Assembly (NCBI GenBank): GCA_024235795.1
Contig: JACKLR010000002.1
Coordinates: forward strand, 372,001-436,000
Length of the DNA: 64,000 nucleotides
Direction of reading: 5' to 3'
Origin: Burkholderiales bacterium
GTDB lineage: Bacteria > Pseudomonadota > Gammaproteobacteria > Burkholderiales > Nitrosomonadaceae
Positions within the stretch are counted from its first letter, which is position 1. Each line of letters opens with the position of its first letter. The position numbers and the translations under genes were made by a program. Below are positions 52,570 to 61,785 of the stretch, piece after piece. The notes beneath the pieces were generated by a model that worked only from the letters and a program-made list of their open reading frames with translations, ran no database searches and was not told where the DNA came from.

Positions 52570-53250
52570 TTAGCGTGTGCCGGCAACTTCAACTTCTACG
52601 CGGCGATCAGGTCTTAGGCATTCTTTAAGCGCCTGACCGGATTTGCCTTGGCATGTGTCACCGGTAACAGGTTGTGACTCGCCTTTGCCATCGGTAAAGA
52701 TGCGGTTGTCTTCAATTCCTTTTGATACCAGATAGGCTTTAACAGAATTGGCGCGACGTACTGACAGTTTTTGGTTATATTCCGGTGAACCGATTCTGTC
52801 AGCATGACCTACTGCGACGATAACATCGTAATTGACACCTTCCAGGCCACGTGCAAACTCATCCAACGCGACTTTACCATTTGGTTTCAACTCAGCACTG
52901 TCGAAATCAAACAGTGCATCAGCCGAAAAGGTCAATTTTTCAGGAGGTGCTACCGGTGCTGGCGGTGGAGCAGGTTCAGCTTCTGCTACTTTCTCATAGC
53001 CATCGCAACCCTCAATAATTTTGTGCTCTTCTTCGTTCCAGTATCCTGTGCGCCAGCAGTGATTGCCTAGATCGTGCGAACTGCGCCAGACAACACCATT
53101 TTCATCTTCCACGCCATAACCTTCGGCTTTTTCAATATCATTATTCTCGTATCGATCTATCGGTGTTACCTGCGCTATAGCTGTGCCGGAAAGGAACGCT
53201 GGCAGTAAAACCATTCCTATCAGTTTTTTCTTGGCTGACAATTTATTCAT
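52570..53250 (-). CDS. OmpA-family outer membrane protein
   Basis: A 226-residue protein with a signal peptide (LIGMVLLPAFLSGTAIAQ). The mature N-terminal part is short and acidic, with WRTGYWNEEEHKIIEGCDGY, followed by a Pro/Ala linker (EPAPPPAPVAPPEKL). The C-terminal OmpA domain (about 108-225) has LFDFDSAELKPNGK, VGHADRIGSPEYNQKLSVRR and a PDRRVEVEVAG end. It has no room for an eight-stranded barrel, so it is more likely a periplasmic or surface peptidoglycan anchor. Single gene with its own terminator. Confidence 0.88.
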   Translation of the reverse strand: MNKLSAKKKLIGMVLLPAFLSGTAIAQVTPIDRYENNDIEKAEGYGVEDENGVVWRSSHDLGNHCWRTGYWNEEEHKIIEGCDGYEKVAEAEPAPPPAPVAPPEKLTFSADALFDFDSAELKPNGKVALDEFARGLEGVNYDVIVAVGHADRIGSPEYNQKLSVRRANSVKAYLVSKGIEDNRIFTDGKGESQPVTGDTCQGKSGQALKECLRPDRRVEVEVAGTR

Positions 53251-53862
53251 GCTGATATCCTTTTAAGTGAAAACTTCAGAGTTAGAATTTTTGTTATCAG
53301 TAAAAACAAATAACAAAAGGCCGTCCCACCATTAATATTCTTCCCACGTATGATGTGCTGGTGCGATTATGAGTTTATATTCAGTTATTTGTCAAATGTG
53401 TATGTTGCTTATTTGCAACACATTGTAATAGTATGCTGAAATATAACAAAATTATTATCATGGCTAGGTGTTTTGGATAGGCGATAAATAGCTGGGGTAG
53501 GTGCAATTGTGTCGCAATAATCATACAGTGCCTTGTATTGTTTAACTGCTGATCAAAATAAGACAAACTTTGGGAAACAATGATTTAAAATGCTTTGTAT
53601 CAAAGCGCGTCTATCACCATGATTAAAAAAACTGTATTTCTGTGTGGATTTTGTGCTATAGAATAATGAGTCTGTCAAAGTATGCATATTGCCAGTGCCT
53701 AGCACTTAAAAACATGTTGTGTCTACATGTTATCAGTGCATTATTCGTGCTGTGCTACCAAGCCGAATTTTATTTATTTCAATTATTGGATTTTGAGTAG
53801 TGCAATAGTGAAAAGAAACAGTTTGGATGGATTGGAACGTTTTCCATGTCGGGGGAATTACC
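53251..53862. other. Long divergent intergenic region
   Basis: About 610 bp, AT-rich, between ompA (minus) and the ABC ATPase gene (plus). It must hold both promoters, but I see no convincing -35/-10 pair, riboswitch or RNA gene. The last bases carry a strong ribosome-binding site (GGGGGAA) for the ABC gene. Confidence 0.4.
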
Positions 53863-54609
53863 ATGAATGATCAGACAGAACGTTTTACACTTTCGGCAGA
53901 ACATTTGCGGCGTCATTATGGCCGTCATAAGGCTGTAAATGATATTACGCTGCAATTAAAAAAAGGAGAAGTGCTTGGATTGTTGGGCCCGAATGGTGCG
54001 GGCAAAACGACAACCCTGCGCATGATAACCGGTAATCTGGCACCGAGTGCGGGCAGTATCAAGATATGTGGTACTGATCTTTTGGATAATCCCCGGAGAG
54101 CCAAAGCCCACCTGGGTTATTTGCCCGAGATGCCGCCATTGTATCTCGATATGACTGTTGATGAATATTTGCAATTTGTCGCGCGTCTTCACCATGTGGA
54201 AAAACAGCGCATATCGCTGATGCTGGAAAACAGTAAAAAACGTTGCGGCTTGTCTGATCGCGGCAAACAATTGATCGGCACCCTGTCAAAGGGCCTGCAG
54301 CAACGTGTTGGAATTGCGCAGGCGATTATTCATGAACCAGATATTATCATTCTGGATGAACCGACAGTGGGTTTGGATCCAAACCAGATGCGCGAAATAC
54401 GCGGATTAATCCATGATTTAAGAAAATCGTGCAGTATTATTTTGTCGACACATTTATTATCCGAAGTTGAAAGTGTTTGTGACCGGGTGTATATCATGCA
54501 TGAAGGGCAAATTGTCTTGAATAAAACATTGCTTGATTTGAAGCAGGGAGAGGTCGATCTGGAAACTGTGTTCTCTCAATTGACACAACGCGCTCAAAAA
54601 ACACATTAA
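53863..54609 (+). CDS. ABC transporter ATP-binding protein (GldA-like)
   Basis: A 248-residue ABC ATPase. Walker A GLLGPNGAGKTTTLRM (about 38-53), signature LSKGLQQRVGIAQAI (about 140), Walker B IIILDEPTVGLDP and the switch His in ILSTHLLSEVE. Start: ATG at 53863 with GGGGGAA eight bases upstream. It heads a four-gene set with an ABC-2 permease, a GldG-like protein and a DUF4340 protein. Such sets occur widely outside gliding bacteria; the exported substrate is unknown. Confidence 0.88.
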   Translation: MNDQTERFTLSAEHLRRHYGRHKAVNDITLQLKKGEVLGLLGPNGAGKTTTLRMITGNLAPSAGSIKICGTDLLDNPRRAKAHLGYLPEMPPLYLDMTVDEYLQFVARLHHVEKQRISLMLENSKKRCGLSDRGKQLIGTLSKGLQQRVGIAQAIIHEPDIIILDEPTVGLDPNQMREIRGLIHDLRKSCSIILSTHLLSEVESVCDRVYIMHEGQIVLNKTLLDLKQGEVDLETVFSQLTQRAQKTH

Positions 54610-54621
54610 CAGGCTATTGTC

Positions 54622-55365
54622 ATGATTTTTACCATCGCAAGGAAAGAATTACGCATGTTGTTTTGCTCACCTTTGGCATGGGTGCTGTTGACGGTGGTAC
54701 AGATTCTATTGACATGGGTTTTTCTCGGTCGTCTCGATGCCTTTTTACAAGTCCAGCCACAGTTGATGCAGATTGCAAACCCGCCTGGTTTTACCGAAAT
54801 AATTGTATCCCCCGTATTTGGCCTGGCTGCTATTCTGCTGTTGATGATTATCCCGTTACTGACAATGCGGCAATTGGCGGAGGAACGTAAAAATCATACG
54901 CTCACGTTGCTGATTTCTGCACCCATATCAGTGGCGGAGATTGTTATAGGAAAATTTCTGGGTCTTATGTTTTTCTTGTTGGGCGTTATTGTGCTGACTG
55001 TTGTATTGTCCGCTTCATTACTGGTCGGCGGCACCCTGGATTTCGGTTTGTTAATTAGCGGTGCAGCGGGGCTGTTTCTAATGGTGTGTTGTTTTGTTGC
55101 GCTGGGGCTTTACGTTTCCAGCTTGACAGCGCAGCCGGTCATTGCAGCAGTTGGCGTGTTGGGTGTGTTAATGGGTTTCTGGGTAATTGATCTCGTTGCC
55201 AGTGATTACGAAGAATGGATGCAGGTTGTATCAATCTTCAGGCATTTTGAGCAATTCAATAATGGTTTGGTCGATACGTTCAGTATTGCCTATTTCATAT
55301 TATTTACGACGCTGTTTTTATTGCTGACTATCCGTCACTTAGACGGAGAACGATTACATGGCTAG
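54622..55365 (+). CDS. ABC-2 type permease (GldF-like)
   Basis: A 247-residue membrane protein with about six TM segments (for example PLAWVLLTVVQILLTWVFLG, FGLAAILLLMIIPLLTMRQL, FLGLMFFLLGVIVLTVVLSA). The motif LTMRQLAEERKNHTLTLLIS is diagnostic of ABC-2 permeases. It begins 12 bp after the ATPase gene and ends about 35 bp before the GldG-like gene. Confidence 0.88.
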   Translation: MIFTIARKELRMLFCSPLAWVLLTVVQILLTWVFLGRLDAFLQVQPQLMQIANPPGFTEIIVSPVFGLAAILLLMIIPLLTMRQLAEERKNHTLTLLISAPISVAEIVIGKFLGLMFFLLGVIVLTVVLSASLLVGGTLDFGLLISGAAGLFLMVCCFVALGLYVSSLTAQPVIAAVGVLGVLMGFWVIDLVASDYEEWMQVVSIFRHFEQFNNGLVDTFSIAYFILFTTLFLLLTIRHLDGERLHG

Positions 55366-55400
55366 AGAATTTGGTACTGCGACACTGTGGAGCTGCATTG

Positions 55401-56777
55401 ATGACGCAGGTGAGTAAAAAATTTCGGTTTCACCAAAAGGTAAATCAGGGTGTATTTGTGCTGTTATTGCTATTATTATGTCTGTTGCTAGGCTTTTTTG
55501 CATTTGAAACGCGCATGCAATGGGATGTTAGTCAGAATAATCGAAACAGTTTGAGTCAAACCAGTATCGACATTTTGGAAAAAATGGATGGCCCAATTCA
55601 GGTAACAGCGTATGCCACTGAACAGCATGCACAATTTGGAGATGTGCGGGAAATTATCCATAATTTTGTTCAATTATATCAGCGTATTAAACCGGATCTT
55701 ACACTGGCGTTTGTCGATCCAACGGAATATCCGAATCAGGCCCGCGAAGCCGGTGTGACAGTCAATGGGGAGATGGTGGTCAATTTTCAGCAAAAACAGG
55801 CGAATTTGACAACGATTAATGAACAGGCGTTTACACAAGTGCTTATGCGCCTGGCGCGCCCGCAGGAAAAGCTGATTATGGCGTTAAGCGGTCATGGGGA
55901 ACGAAATCTGAATGGCCCGGCCAATTATGATTTGGGGGATTTCGGCCGGCAACTGCGCATAAATGGATTTATCAGTCAGCCGCTTAATCTGGCCATTGAA
56001 TCCCAAATTTCCGCTGAGGCAGAGATGCTGCTAATTGCGTCACCGCAAACAGATTTGCTGCCGGGGGAAGTGAGTATACTGCTGGATTATATTGATGAGG
56101 GCGGTAATTTATTGTGGTTGGTTGACCAGGAATCATTGCGGGGACTGTTGCCGTTGACTGAGAAATTACAACTGATTATGACGCCTGGTGTTATTGTTGA
56201 TCCGCAGGCCGAGCAATTAAAGGCGCCGATGACGTTCGCACTGGGCACAAGCTACGGACAACACGAAATTACAAACGGGTTCAACTACATAACGGTTTTT
56301 CCATATGCGCGTCAAATTTCGTTTCAAGAAAATGAGGTATGGCGCACTATACCGTTGGTAGAAGTTGCACAAAACGGCTGGGTGGAAAAAGGTTCACTTG
56401 ATGAGGCATTTATATTTGATCAGGATGAAGATGTCGCAGGTCCGATTACTGTTGCAGTTGCAATGTCCCGCTATGTTAATGACCGCGAGCAACGTGTGAT
56501 CGTCATCGGGAACGGCCATTTCCTGGCCAATACGTATCTTGGGAATGGCAATAACCTGGATTTTGGGATTAATATCGTTAACTGGCTGGTTGGTGATGAA
56601 GAAATGATCGTCATTCAACCGCGTCCAACAGTGGATAGCCATTTGATACTCACCGAAACAGCATTAACTGTAACCGTGGTTGTTTTTTTATTCATCTTGC
56701 CGGGAATCTTTCTGTTGAGCGGTGTTGTCATCTGGTGGCGCCGGAAAAGTGTTACGAAGGTGTCAAATAAAACATGA
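55401..56777 (+). CDS. GldG-like ABC-associated membrane protein
   Basis: A 458-residue protein: N-terminal TM helix (GVFVLLLLLLCLLLGFFA), a large periplasmic ABC-type-uncharacterised domain (WDVSQNNRNSLSQTSIDILE, IKPDLTLAFVDPTEYPNQAR, LSGHGERN, LLIASPQTDLLPGEV, GGNLLWLVDQ) and a C-terminal TM helix. The ATG at 55401 has GGAG eight bases upstream; a TTG at 55371 is less likely. It should sit with the permease in the inner membrane. Role unknown. Confidence 0.82.
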   Translation: MTQVSKKFRFHQKVNQGVFVLLLLLLCLLLGFFAFETRMQWDVSQNNRNSLSQTSIDILEKMDGPIQVTAYATEQHAQFGDVREIIHNFVQLYQRIKPDLTLAFVDPTEYPNQAREAGVTVNGEMVVNFQQKQANLTTINEQAFTQVLMRLARPQEKLIMALSGHGERNLNGPANYDLGDFGRQLRINGFISQPLNLAIESQISAEAEMLLIASPQTDLLPGEVSILLDYIDEGGNLLWLVDQESLRGLLPLTEKLQLIMTPGVIVDPQAEQLKAPMTFALGTSYGQHEITNGFNYITVFPYARQISFQENEVWRTIPLVEVAQNGWVEKGSLDEAFIFDQDEDVAGPITVAVAMSRYVNDREQRVIVIGNGHFLANTYLGNGNNLDFGINIVNWLVGDEEMIVIQPRPTVDSHLILTETALTVTVVVFLFILPGIFLLSGVVIWWRRKSVTKVSNKT

Positions 56778-57628
56778 CCTATCATTCACAGCTGAACTTG
56801 ATCATGCTGGTTACCGTCATTGGGCTGGCGGTTTTTCTTTATTTGAAGCCTCAGTTCCAGTCGGAAAATGGTGAGACACTTCAGATTTCTATACGCACGC
56901 CAGAAACAGTCCAAATGATTCGGATTATTCGGCAGGGACAGGAAATTACGTTGGAACGAACTGCGAGTAGTGGCTGGCATATGGTTGCGCCGTTTTCTGC
57001 CAGAGCCGATGAAGAACTGGTCGGCAAAATGTTGAATGTTTTGTCGGCGCATAGCCGGCAGCGTTTTCCGCTCAGAGATACCGAAAGCTTTAATTTGGAT
57101 CATCCCGTCATCGAATTGTATATCGATGACGATCATTTTGCTTTTGGAGGATTGGCGCCAGTAACAAACGAACAGTATTTGGCTATCAATGAACATGTGT
57201 ATTTGGTTTCGCCGCGATATGCGATTTGGGTGCCAGCGAGTCCCATGGATTTGGTCAGTCCAAGACTTCTGGCCGATGATGACATACCGGTCAGGTTTGA
57301 GTTGGATGATCTGACGGTTAATAAACAGAATGACGTGTGGCATGTGGATTCGGAAGTAATCGGCAGCCTGAATAATCAATTGCTGGCGCGTTGGGCGGAA
57401 AATTGGCGGTTCATTCAAGCAACCGAATTGCTGACCGATCTGCGGGATTATTCGGATAAACAGTTTACAGTAAAAATCAGCTTTCTGGACGGACGCGAAA
57501 TGATTTTAAACGTGATTGACAATGAATCCGGTACAGTGTTTTATCGGCCAGGTGAACAGGTTGCTTACTTCTTTCCCCATCCGATAGCGCGTCAGCTGCT
57601 GGATCCGTCTATTATCGAGCCGGAATAA
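56774..57628 (+). CDS. DUF4340-domain membrane-anchored protein
   Basis: A 284-residue protein with an N-terminal TM (LIMLVTVIGLAVFLYL) and a periplasmic DUF4340-like domain (GWHMVAPFSARADEELVGKMLNVLSAHSR split across about 70-100, YLAINEHVYLVSPR). Overlaps the previous gene by four bases and completes the ABC set. No catalytic motif seen. Confidence 0.8.
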   Translation: MTYHSQLNLIMLVTVIGLAVFLYLKPQFQSENGETLQISIRTPETVQMIRIIRQGQEITLERTASSGWHMVAPFSARADEELVGKMLNVLSAHSRQRFPLRDTESFNLDHPVIELYIDDDHFAFGGLAPVTNEQYLAINEHVYLVSPRYAIWVPASPMDLVSPRLLADDDIPVRFELDDLTVNKQNDVWHVDSEVIGSLNNQLLARWAENWRFIQATELLTDLRDYSDKQFTVKISFLDGREMILNVIDNESGTVFYRPGEQVAYFFPHPIARQLLDPSIIEPE

Positions 57629-57670
57629 TTATTAACGTTTGATATAATCTGCAATAAAAATATCCATTTC

Positions 57671-58522
57671 ATGCCGGAATTACCCGAGGTAGAAGTTACG
57701 CGGCTGGGAATTGCGCCTTATCTGGAGGGGCATCGTATTACCGGCATTACAATCCGTCATCCAAAGTTACGCTGGCCGATACCCGATAGGCTGCATGAAC
57801 AACTTCAAGGTAAATTGATAGTGTCAGTTTCAAGGCGTGCAAAGTATCTTTTGTTCGACTGCGAAACAGGTACTTTGATTCTCCATCTCGGTATGTCAGG
57901 GAGTTTACGATTGCTGCGCGTTAATGACCAGAAATCGATTCAATCAGTCAAATTCGTTGATGCGCCAGGCAAGCATGATCACTTTGATTTGATCATAGAC
58001 AATCAGACTTTATTACGGTTCAGGGATCCGCGTCGTTTTGGCGCCGTTTTATGGCAACCTGGTAGTATAAAGCAGCACCCATTATTTATTCAGCTAGGAC
58101 CTGAACCACTAAGCGAGGATTTTTGCGCAACGCGATTATACGAAAATTCACGGGGACGAAAATCAAGTATCAAGACTTTGCTAATGAATAATCGGATTGT
58201 TGTTGGTGTTGGCAATATTTATGCAAATGAAGCGTTATTTCATGCCGGGATTAATCCACGAACGGCTGCCGGAAGAATCGGTCTTTCCCGGTATGAGAGG
58301 CTCGTGAAGAATATAAAATCAGTGCTGGAAAAAGCAATTGAGGCGGGAGGGAGCAGCTTGCGCAATTTTGTTGGAAGTGATGGCAACCCGGGTTATTTCC
58401 AGCAGCAATACTGGGTTTACGGTCGCGTCGGAATGGCTTGTAAAAAGTGCGGTACGCATATTAAACAAATAAAACAAAACCAGCGATCCAGCTTTTATTG
58501 TCCAGCTTGTCAGCGTCAGTAA
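57671..58522 (+). CDS. mutM: Formamidopyrimidine-DNA glycosylase
   Basis: A 283-residue Fpg/MutM enzyme. N-terminal PELPEVEV supplies the catalytic Pro1 and Glu2 after Met removal; SRRAKYLLFDC holds the conserved Lys; NNRIVVGVGNIYANEALF is the H2TH region; the C-terminal zinc finger is CKKCGTHIKQI/FYCPACQ. It removes 8-oxoguanine and fapy lesions and nicks the strand. Normal length, intact. Follows the ABC set by 42 bp. Confidence 0.97.
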   Translation: MPELPEVEVTRLGIAPYLEGHRITGITIRHPKLRWPIPDRLHEQLQGKLIVSVSRRAKYLLFDCETGTLILHLGMSGSLRLLRVNDQKSIQSVKFVDAPGKHDHFDLIIDNQTLLRFRDPRRFGAVLWQPGSIKQHPLFIQLGPEPLSEDFCATRLYENSRGRKSSIKTLLMNNRIVVGVGNIYANEALFHAGINPRTAAGRIGLSRYERLVKNIKSVLEKAIEAGGSSLRNFVGSDGNPGYFQQQYWVYGRVGMACKKCGTHIKQIKQNQRSSFYCPACQRQ

Positions 58523-58615
58523 CGTCCAAGTATGAGACAATGTGCACTGAAAGCCTATGTAGTGACTTATATTTAAGATAAGTCAATGAATAATAACCAG
58601 AAAATAAACAGAATA

Positions 58616-59446
58616 ATGAATATTACATTTGTTGGCGGTGGAAACATGGCTTCCGCGTTGATCAACGGATTGTTAACACAGGGTTATAAGACACATCAAA
58701 TTGGCGTAGTTGACATTAGTGAAGAAAGTCGCGCCAAGATTAACGAAATGTTTGACATCATGGCCGTGGCCGATCTGAAAAATGGTGTTGCACCCAGCAA
58801 AACAGACGATGCGTGCAATGTTATTGTGCTTGCGGTAAAACCACAACAATTACATGAACTCACGCAACAACTGACCAGTTTATTGGATGGGCATCTTGTA
58901 ATTTCCATTGCTGCGGGCATACGGATTACGGATATCACGCGATGGCTGGGTGGTTATAGTCGGGTTATCCGTGCAATGCCCAATACGCCGTCGCTGGTAG
59001 GCGCCGGCGTAACCGGGCTTTATGCGACTCCTGATACCAGTGAGCAGGACAGACAGATTGCCGAAGCAATTATGAAAGCAGTGGGTTCGGTAATTTGGGT
59101 GAACGATGAAGAAATGCTGCATACGGTGACCGCGATTTCCGGCAGTGGTCCGGCCTATATATTTTATTTTATTGAATCAATGCAGCAGGCAGGGATAGAA
59201 TTAGGTTTAACTCAGAATGAAGCGAGGCAGCTGAGCCTGCAAACATTTCAGGGAGCCATTAAACTTGCAAATGAAAGCGATGAAGATGCGGCAGTTTTGC
59301 GTGCAAGGGTGACGTCAAAAGGTGGAACCACACAACGGGCGATTGAGTCAATGGAGGCTAGCGAAGTCAAAAATAGAATCATCGAGGCCATACGCGCAGC
59401 AAACAATCGTTCACGGGAGATGAGTGATGAATTCAGTAAGTTATGA
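58616..59446 (+). CDS. proC: Pyrroline-5-carboxylate reductase
   Basis: A 276-residue enzyme of proline synthesis. Rossmann motif ITFVGGGNMASALI, AVKPQQL, VIRAMPNTPSLVGAGVTGLY, the substrate-binding signature SGSGPAYIFYFIESM and the C-terminal VTSKGGTTQRAIESM. It reduces P5C to proline with NAD(P)H. The ATG at 58616 gives the family N-terminus; an in-frame ATG at 58586 adds ten residues. Upstream of yggT-yggU, a frequent proteobacterial arrangement. Confidence 0.95.
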   Translation: MNITFVGGGNMASALINGLLTQGYKTHQIGVVDISEESRAKINEMFDIMAVADLKNGVAPSKTDDACNVIVLAVKPQQLHELTQQLTSLLDGHLVISIAAGIRITDITRWLGGYSRVIRAMPNTPSLVGAGVTGLYATPDTSEQDRQIAEAIMKAVGSVIWVNDEEMLHTVTAISGSGPAYIFYFIESMQQAGIELGLTQNEARQLSLQTFQGAIKLANESDEDAAVLRARVTSKGGTTQRAIESMEASEVKNRIIEAIRAANNRSREMSDEFSKL

Positions 59447-59505
59447 TTTTAAAACCGAAAACGATTTGAACTGTAGCCATTGTAACACTATTTAGGGAAT
59501 AGCTT

Positions 59506-60081
59506 ATGACTAACCAGATTATGATTTTCCTTCTAGATACTATTTTGGGTCTTTTTTCCCTAGCATTGTTGTTACGGTTTTATTTTCAGTTGTTGCGTGT
59601 GCCGTATTACAACAATATCGCGCAGTTTTTGATTGCGGTTACTGATTTTGTTGTGCGGCCTGCACGCCGTTTTATTCCGGGATGGAAAGGCCTGGATATG
59701 TCAACGCTGGTACTGGCATGGCTGGCAGAGTGCATTATTCTAACCACTATCTATCTTTATCAAGGTTTTGACTTCGGTGCGAATATGGCTACAGCTGCGG
59801 GAGTCATGGGATTATTGGGCATGGTCGCAATCATTAAGATGACGTTGTACATCGTGTTGTTTATGATTATTGCCCAGGCGATTATTTCATGGGTCAATCC
59901 ATATAGTCCGCTGGCGCCTTTGCTCAATACATTTACGCAGCCATTTCTATCTATTTTTCGCCGCCGCATTCCGCCTATTGCCAATGTTGATCTTTCGCCA
60001 TTATTTGTACTGATTATTATCCAGCTGTTACTCATGATTGTGGCGGGTGTCCAAATGGAAGTCAAATCAATGCTTGATTAA
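59506..60081 (+). CDS. yggT: YggT-family integral membrane protein
   Basis: A 191-residue protein with two YggT repeats, each a helical pair plus a short polar loop: LALLLRFYFQLLRVPYYNNI with FVVRPARRFIPGWKG, and FMIIAQAIISWVNPYSPLAP with PFLSIFRRRIPPIANVDLSP. Inner membrane; linked in relatives to ion or osmotic stress and cell division, not settled. Precedes yggU closely. Confidence 0.9.
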   Translation: MTNQIMIFLLDTILGLFSLALLLRFYFQLLRVPYYNNIAQFLIAVTDFVVRPARRFIPGWKGLDMSTLVLAWLAECIILTTIYLYQGFDFGANMATAAGVMGLLGMVAIIKMTLYIVLFMIIAQAIISWVNPYSPLAPLLNTFTQPFLSIFRRRIPPIANVDLSPLFVLIIIQLLLMIVAGVQMEVKSMLD

Positions 60082-60088
60082 CTTGACG

Positions 60089-60376
60089 ATGAATTGGTTT
60101 CGATGTGATGATGCGCGTAATTATGTTTTAACGCTACATGTTCAGCCTGGCGCAAAGCGTACTGAGGCCATTGGGTTACACGGTGACGCGCTGAAAATAA
60201 AACTTGCTGCTGCACCCATCGAAGGTAAGGCTAATGCAGCATTGCTGAAATATTTGGCTGAGTGTTTTGAAGTGCCGCAAAATCAAGTTCTGATCAGGAA
60301 TGGAGAAAAATCAAGACGGAAAACAGTCATGATATTACAGTCCAGGCATTCACCTGATTCGCTGTTCCGGTTTTAG
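60089..60376 (+). CDS. yggU: DUF167/YggU-family protein
   Basis: A 95-residue protein of the widespread DUF167 family: LHVQPGAKRTEAIGLHGDALKIKLAAAPIEGKANAALLKYLAE (read in two halves at about 15-55), then VLIRNGEKSRRKTV. Function unknown. Starts seven bases after yggT; an in-frame upstream ATG lies within yggT. Confidence 0.92.
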   Translation: MNWFRCDDARNYVLTLHVQPGAKRTEAIGLHGDALKIKLAAAPIEGKANAALLKYLAECFEVPQNQVLIRNGEKSRRKTVMILQSRHSPDSLFRF

Positions 60377-60404
60377 TTGATCAAAAATATTGAACTAACA
60401 TAGT

Positions 60405-60785
60405 ATGGAATTCACCATATGGTGTCATGCACAAGCTGAAGAGGGTGTTCCTGATTTGGCGCCTCAGTTGCCTGAGGATGCTCTGCTTTTGGTAAGTCCA
60501 GCATTAAGCGCACAACAAACGGCGATTGCCTTGAAATATGATTTTGAAATTGGCTATGAAATTGGTCCCGGGTGTGAGTGTAAATCAAGTGCTGGTTGCC
60601 GCTAATTGCCTTTATACAAAGGTACTACAGTTGTGGTTGAGGTGCATCTGTCAACCCTGGAACGCCGTGCATTGTTGCCGGATATGTTTTTCAAAAAGGA
60701 TGCGGTTTGGTGGCTCAGCTATCAAAAGAAAAAAGATGGAGGCATAGTTCAATTACGAACGATTAAATATCCAGAAATGTTATGA
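60405..60785 (+). pseudogene. Decaying SixA-type histidine phosphatase
   Basis: The first frame (60405-60605) reads MEFTIWCHAQAEEGVPDLA, then LPEDALLLVSPALSAQQTAIAL. The RHA catalytic motif is changed to CHA, and about 20 residues between the two blocks are missing. After a frameshift, PGVSVNQVLVAAN appears in a second frame. The SixA C-terminus (FFKKDAVWWLSYQKKKDGGI, VQLRTIKYPEML) is in another frame ending at 60785. SixA dephosphorylates phosphohistidine in phosphorelay and PTS proteins. At least two frameshifts, one deletion and a lost catalytic Arg make this non-functional. Confidence 0.82.
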
Positions 60786-60826
60786 GATTCAGGTTCGGTA
60801 ACTTTCAGGGCTAAATGTTTTTATTA

Positions 60827-61372
60827 ATGGCACGCCTGATACTTTTTAATAAACCTTACGGTGTTATTTGCCAGTTTACTTCTGAAGCGGGACAGGCATC
60901 GTTGAAGGATTATATTACCTTGTCACAGTTTTACGCAGCCGGTCGGCTTGATGCTGATAGTGAAGGATTGCTGTTATTAACGGATGATGGGCGGTTACAA
61001 AACAAAATCAGTCATCCAAAGTATAAATTGCCGAAAACGTACTGGGTTCAAGTTGAAGGGATTCCGACGCCAGCAGCACTGAAACATCTATGTCGTGGGG
61101 TAACAATTAAAAACTATATGACACAACCAGCTGAGGCCAGATTGATTGACGCACCAGAGTGTCTCTGGCCCAGGACCCCGCCCGTGCGTTTTCGCAAACA
61201 CATTCCGACGTCATGGATAGAATTAACGCTCAATGAGGGCAAGAATCGTCAGGTACGGCGAATGACAGCTGCGGTGGGGCATCCGACCTTAAGATTGATT
61301 CGATATGCAATTGGTCATTATACATTGAGAGATCTTGCACCCGGTGGATGGCATTTGCTCAATGTCAGATAA
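60827..61372 (+). CDS. rluE: RluE/RsuA-family 23S rRNA pseudouridine synthase
   Basis: A 181-residue pseudouridine synthase lacking an S4 domain, as in RluE. ARLILFNKPYGVICQFT, catalytic Asp in AAGRLDADSEGLLLLT (about 49), YKLPKTYWVQVEG and NEGKNRQVRRMTAAVGHPT. RluE modifies U2457 of 23S rRNA in E. coli. The ATG at 60827 is chosen since the family starts with the LILFNKP strand; an ATG at 60815 also exists. Confidence 0.9.
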   Translation: MARLILFNKPYGVICQFTSEAGQASLKDYITLSQFYAAGRLDADSEGLLLLTDDGRLQNKISHPKYKLPKTYWVQVEGIPTPAALKHLCRGVTIKNYMTQPAEARLIDAPECLWPRTPPVRFRKHIPTSWIELTLNEGKNRQVRRMTAAVGHPTLRLIRYAIGHYTLRDLAPGGWHLLNVR

Positions 61373-61785
61373 TAAATAAAATCAAAATATGTTACTTTTT
61401 GTTAACTGAGTACTGCAGTGACTGTGCTACGCTAATACACTTCTGAAACAAATCATAAAATTAATATTTGTCAATGTTTGTAATGCCTGTTTCTATTGAA
61501 GTTTTTCAATGACTGTACAAAAAATTCCAGTCATAATTGTTTACAATCAAGGTCACTAAAGTGTTAAGATATGAGTCCAGAACTTTTTTTCAATTGAAGT
61601 TTAGTTGGTGAGAATTAAAACTATAAAGTGAATGTAAAGTGGGTCTATTGACTCAGTGAAATATTTAATCGGCATACTATGAGCTTCCGGCTAATGAATC
61701 ATTTGGAGATTATAATATTAAGCTTATATATGTCGCTTCGAGTTTGCATAAACGAATTTCAAGCTTTTAGAAGGATAATCGCTAT
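61373..61785. other. Gene-free region upstream of the desaturase
   Basis: About 410 bp of AT-rich sequence with no supported frame, RNA gene or clear terminator. It presumably carries the desaturase promoter and leader; AAGGATAA lies eight bases before the desaturase ATG. Confidence 0.4.
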
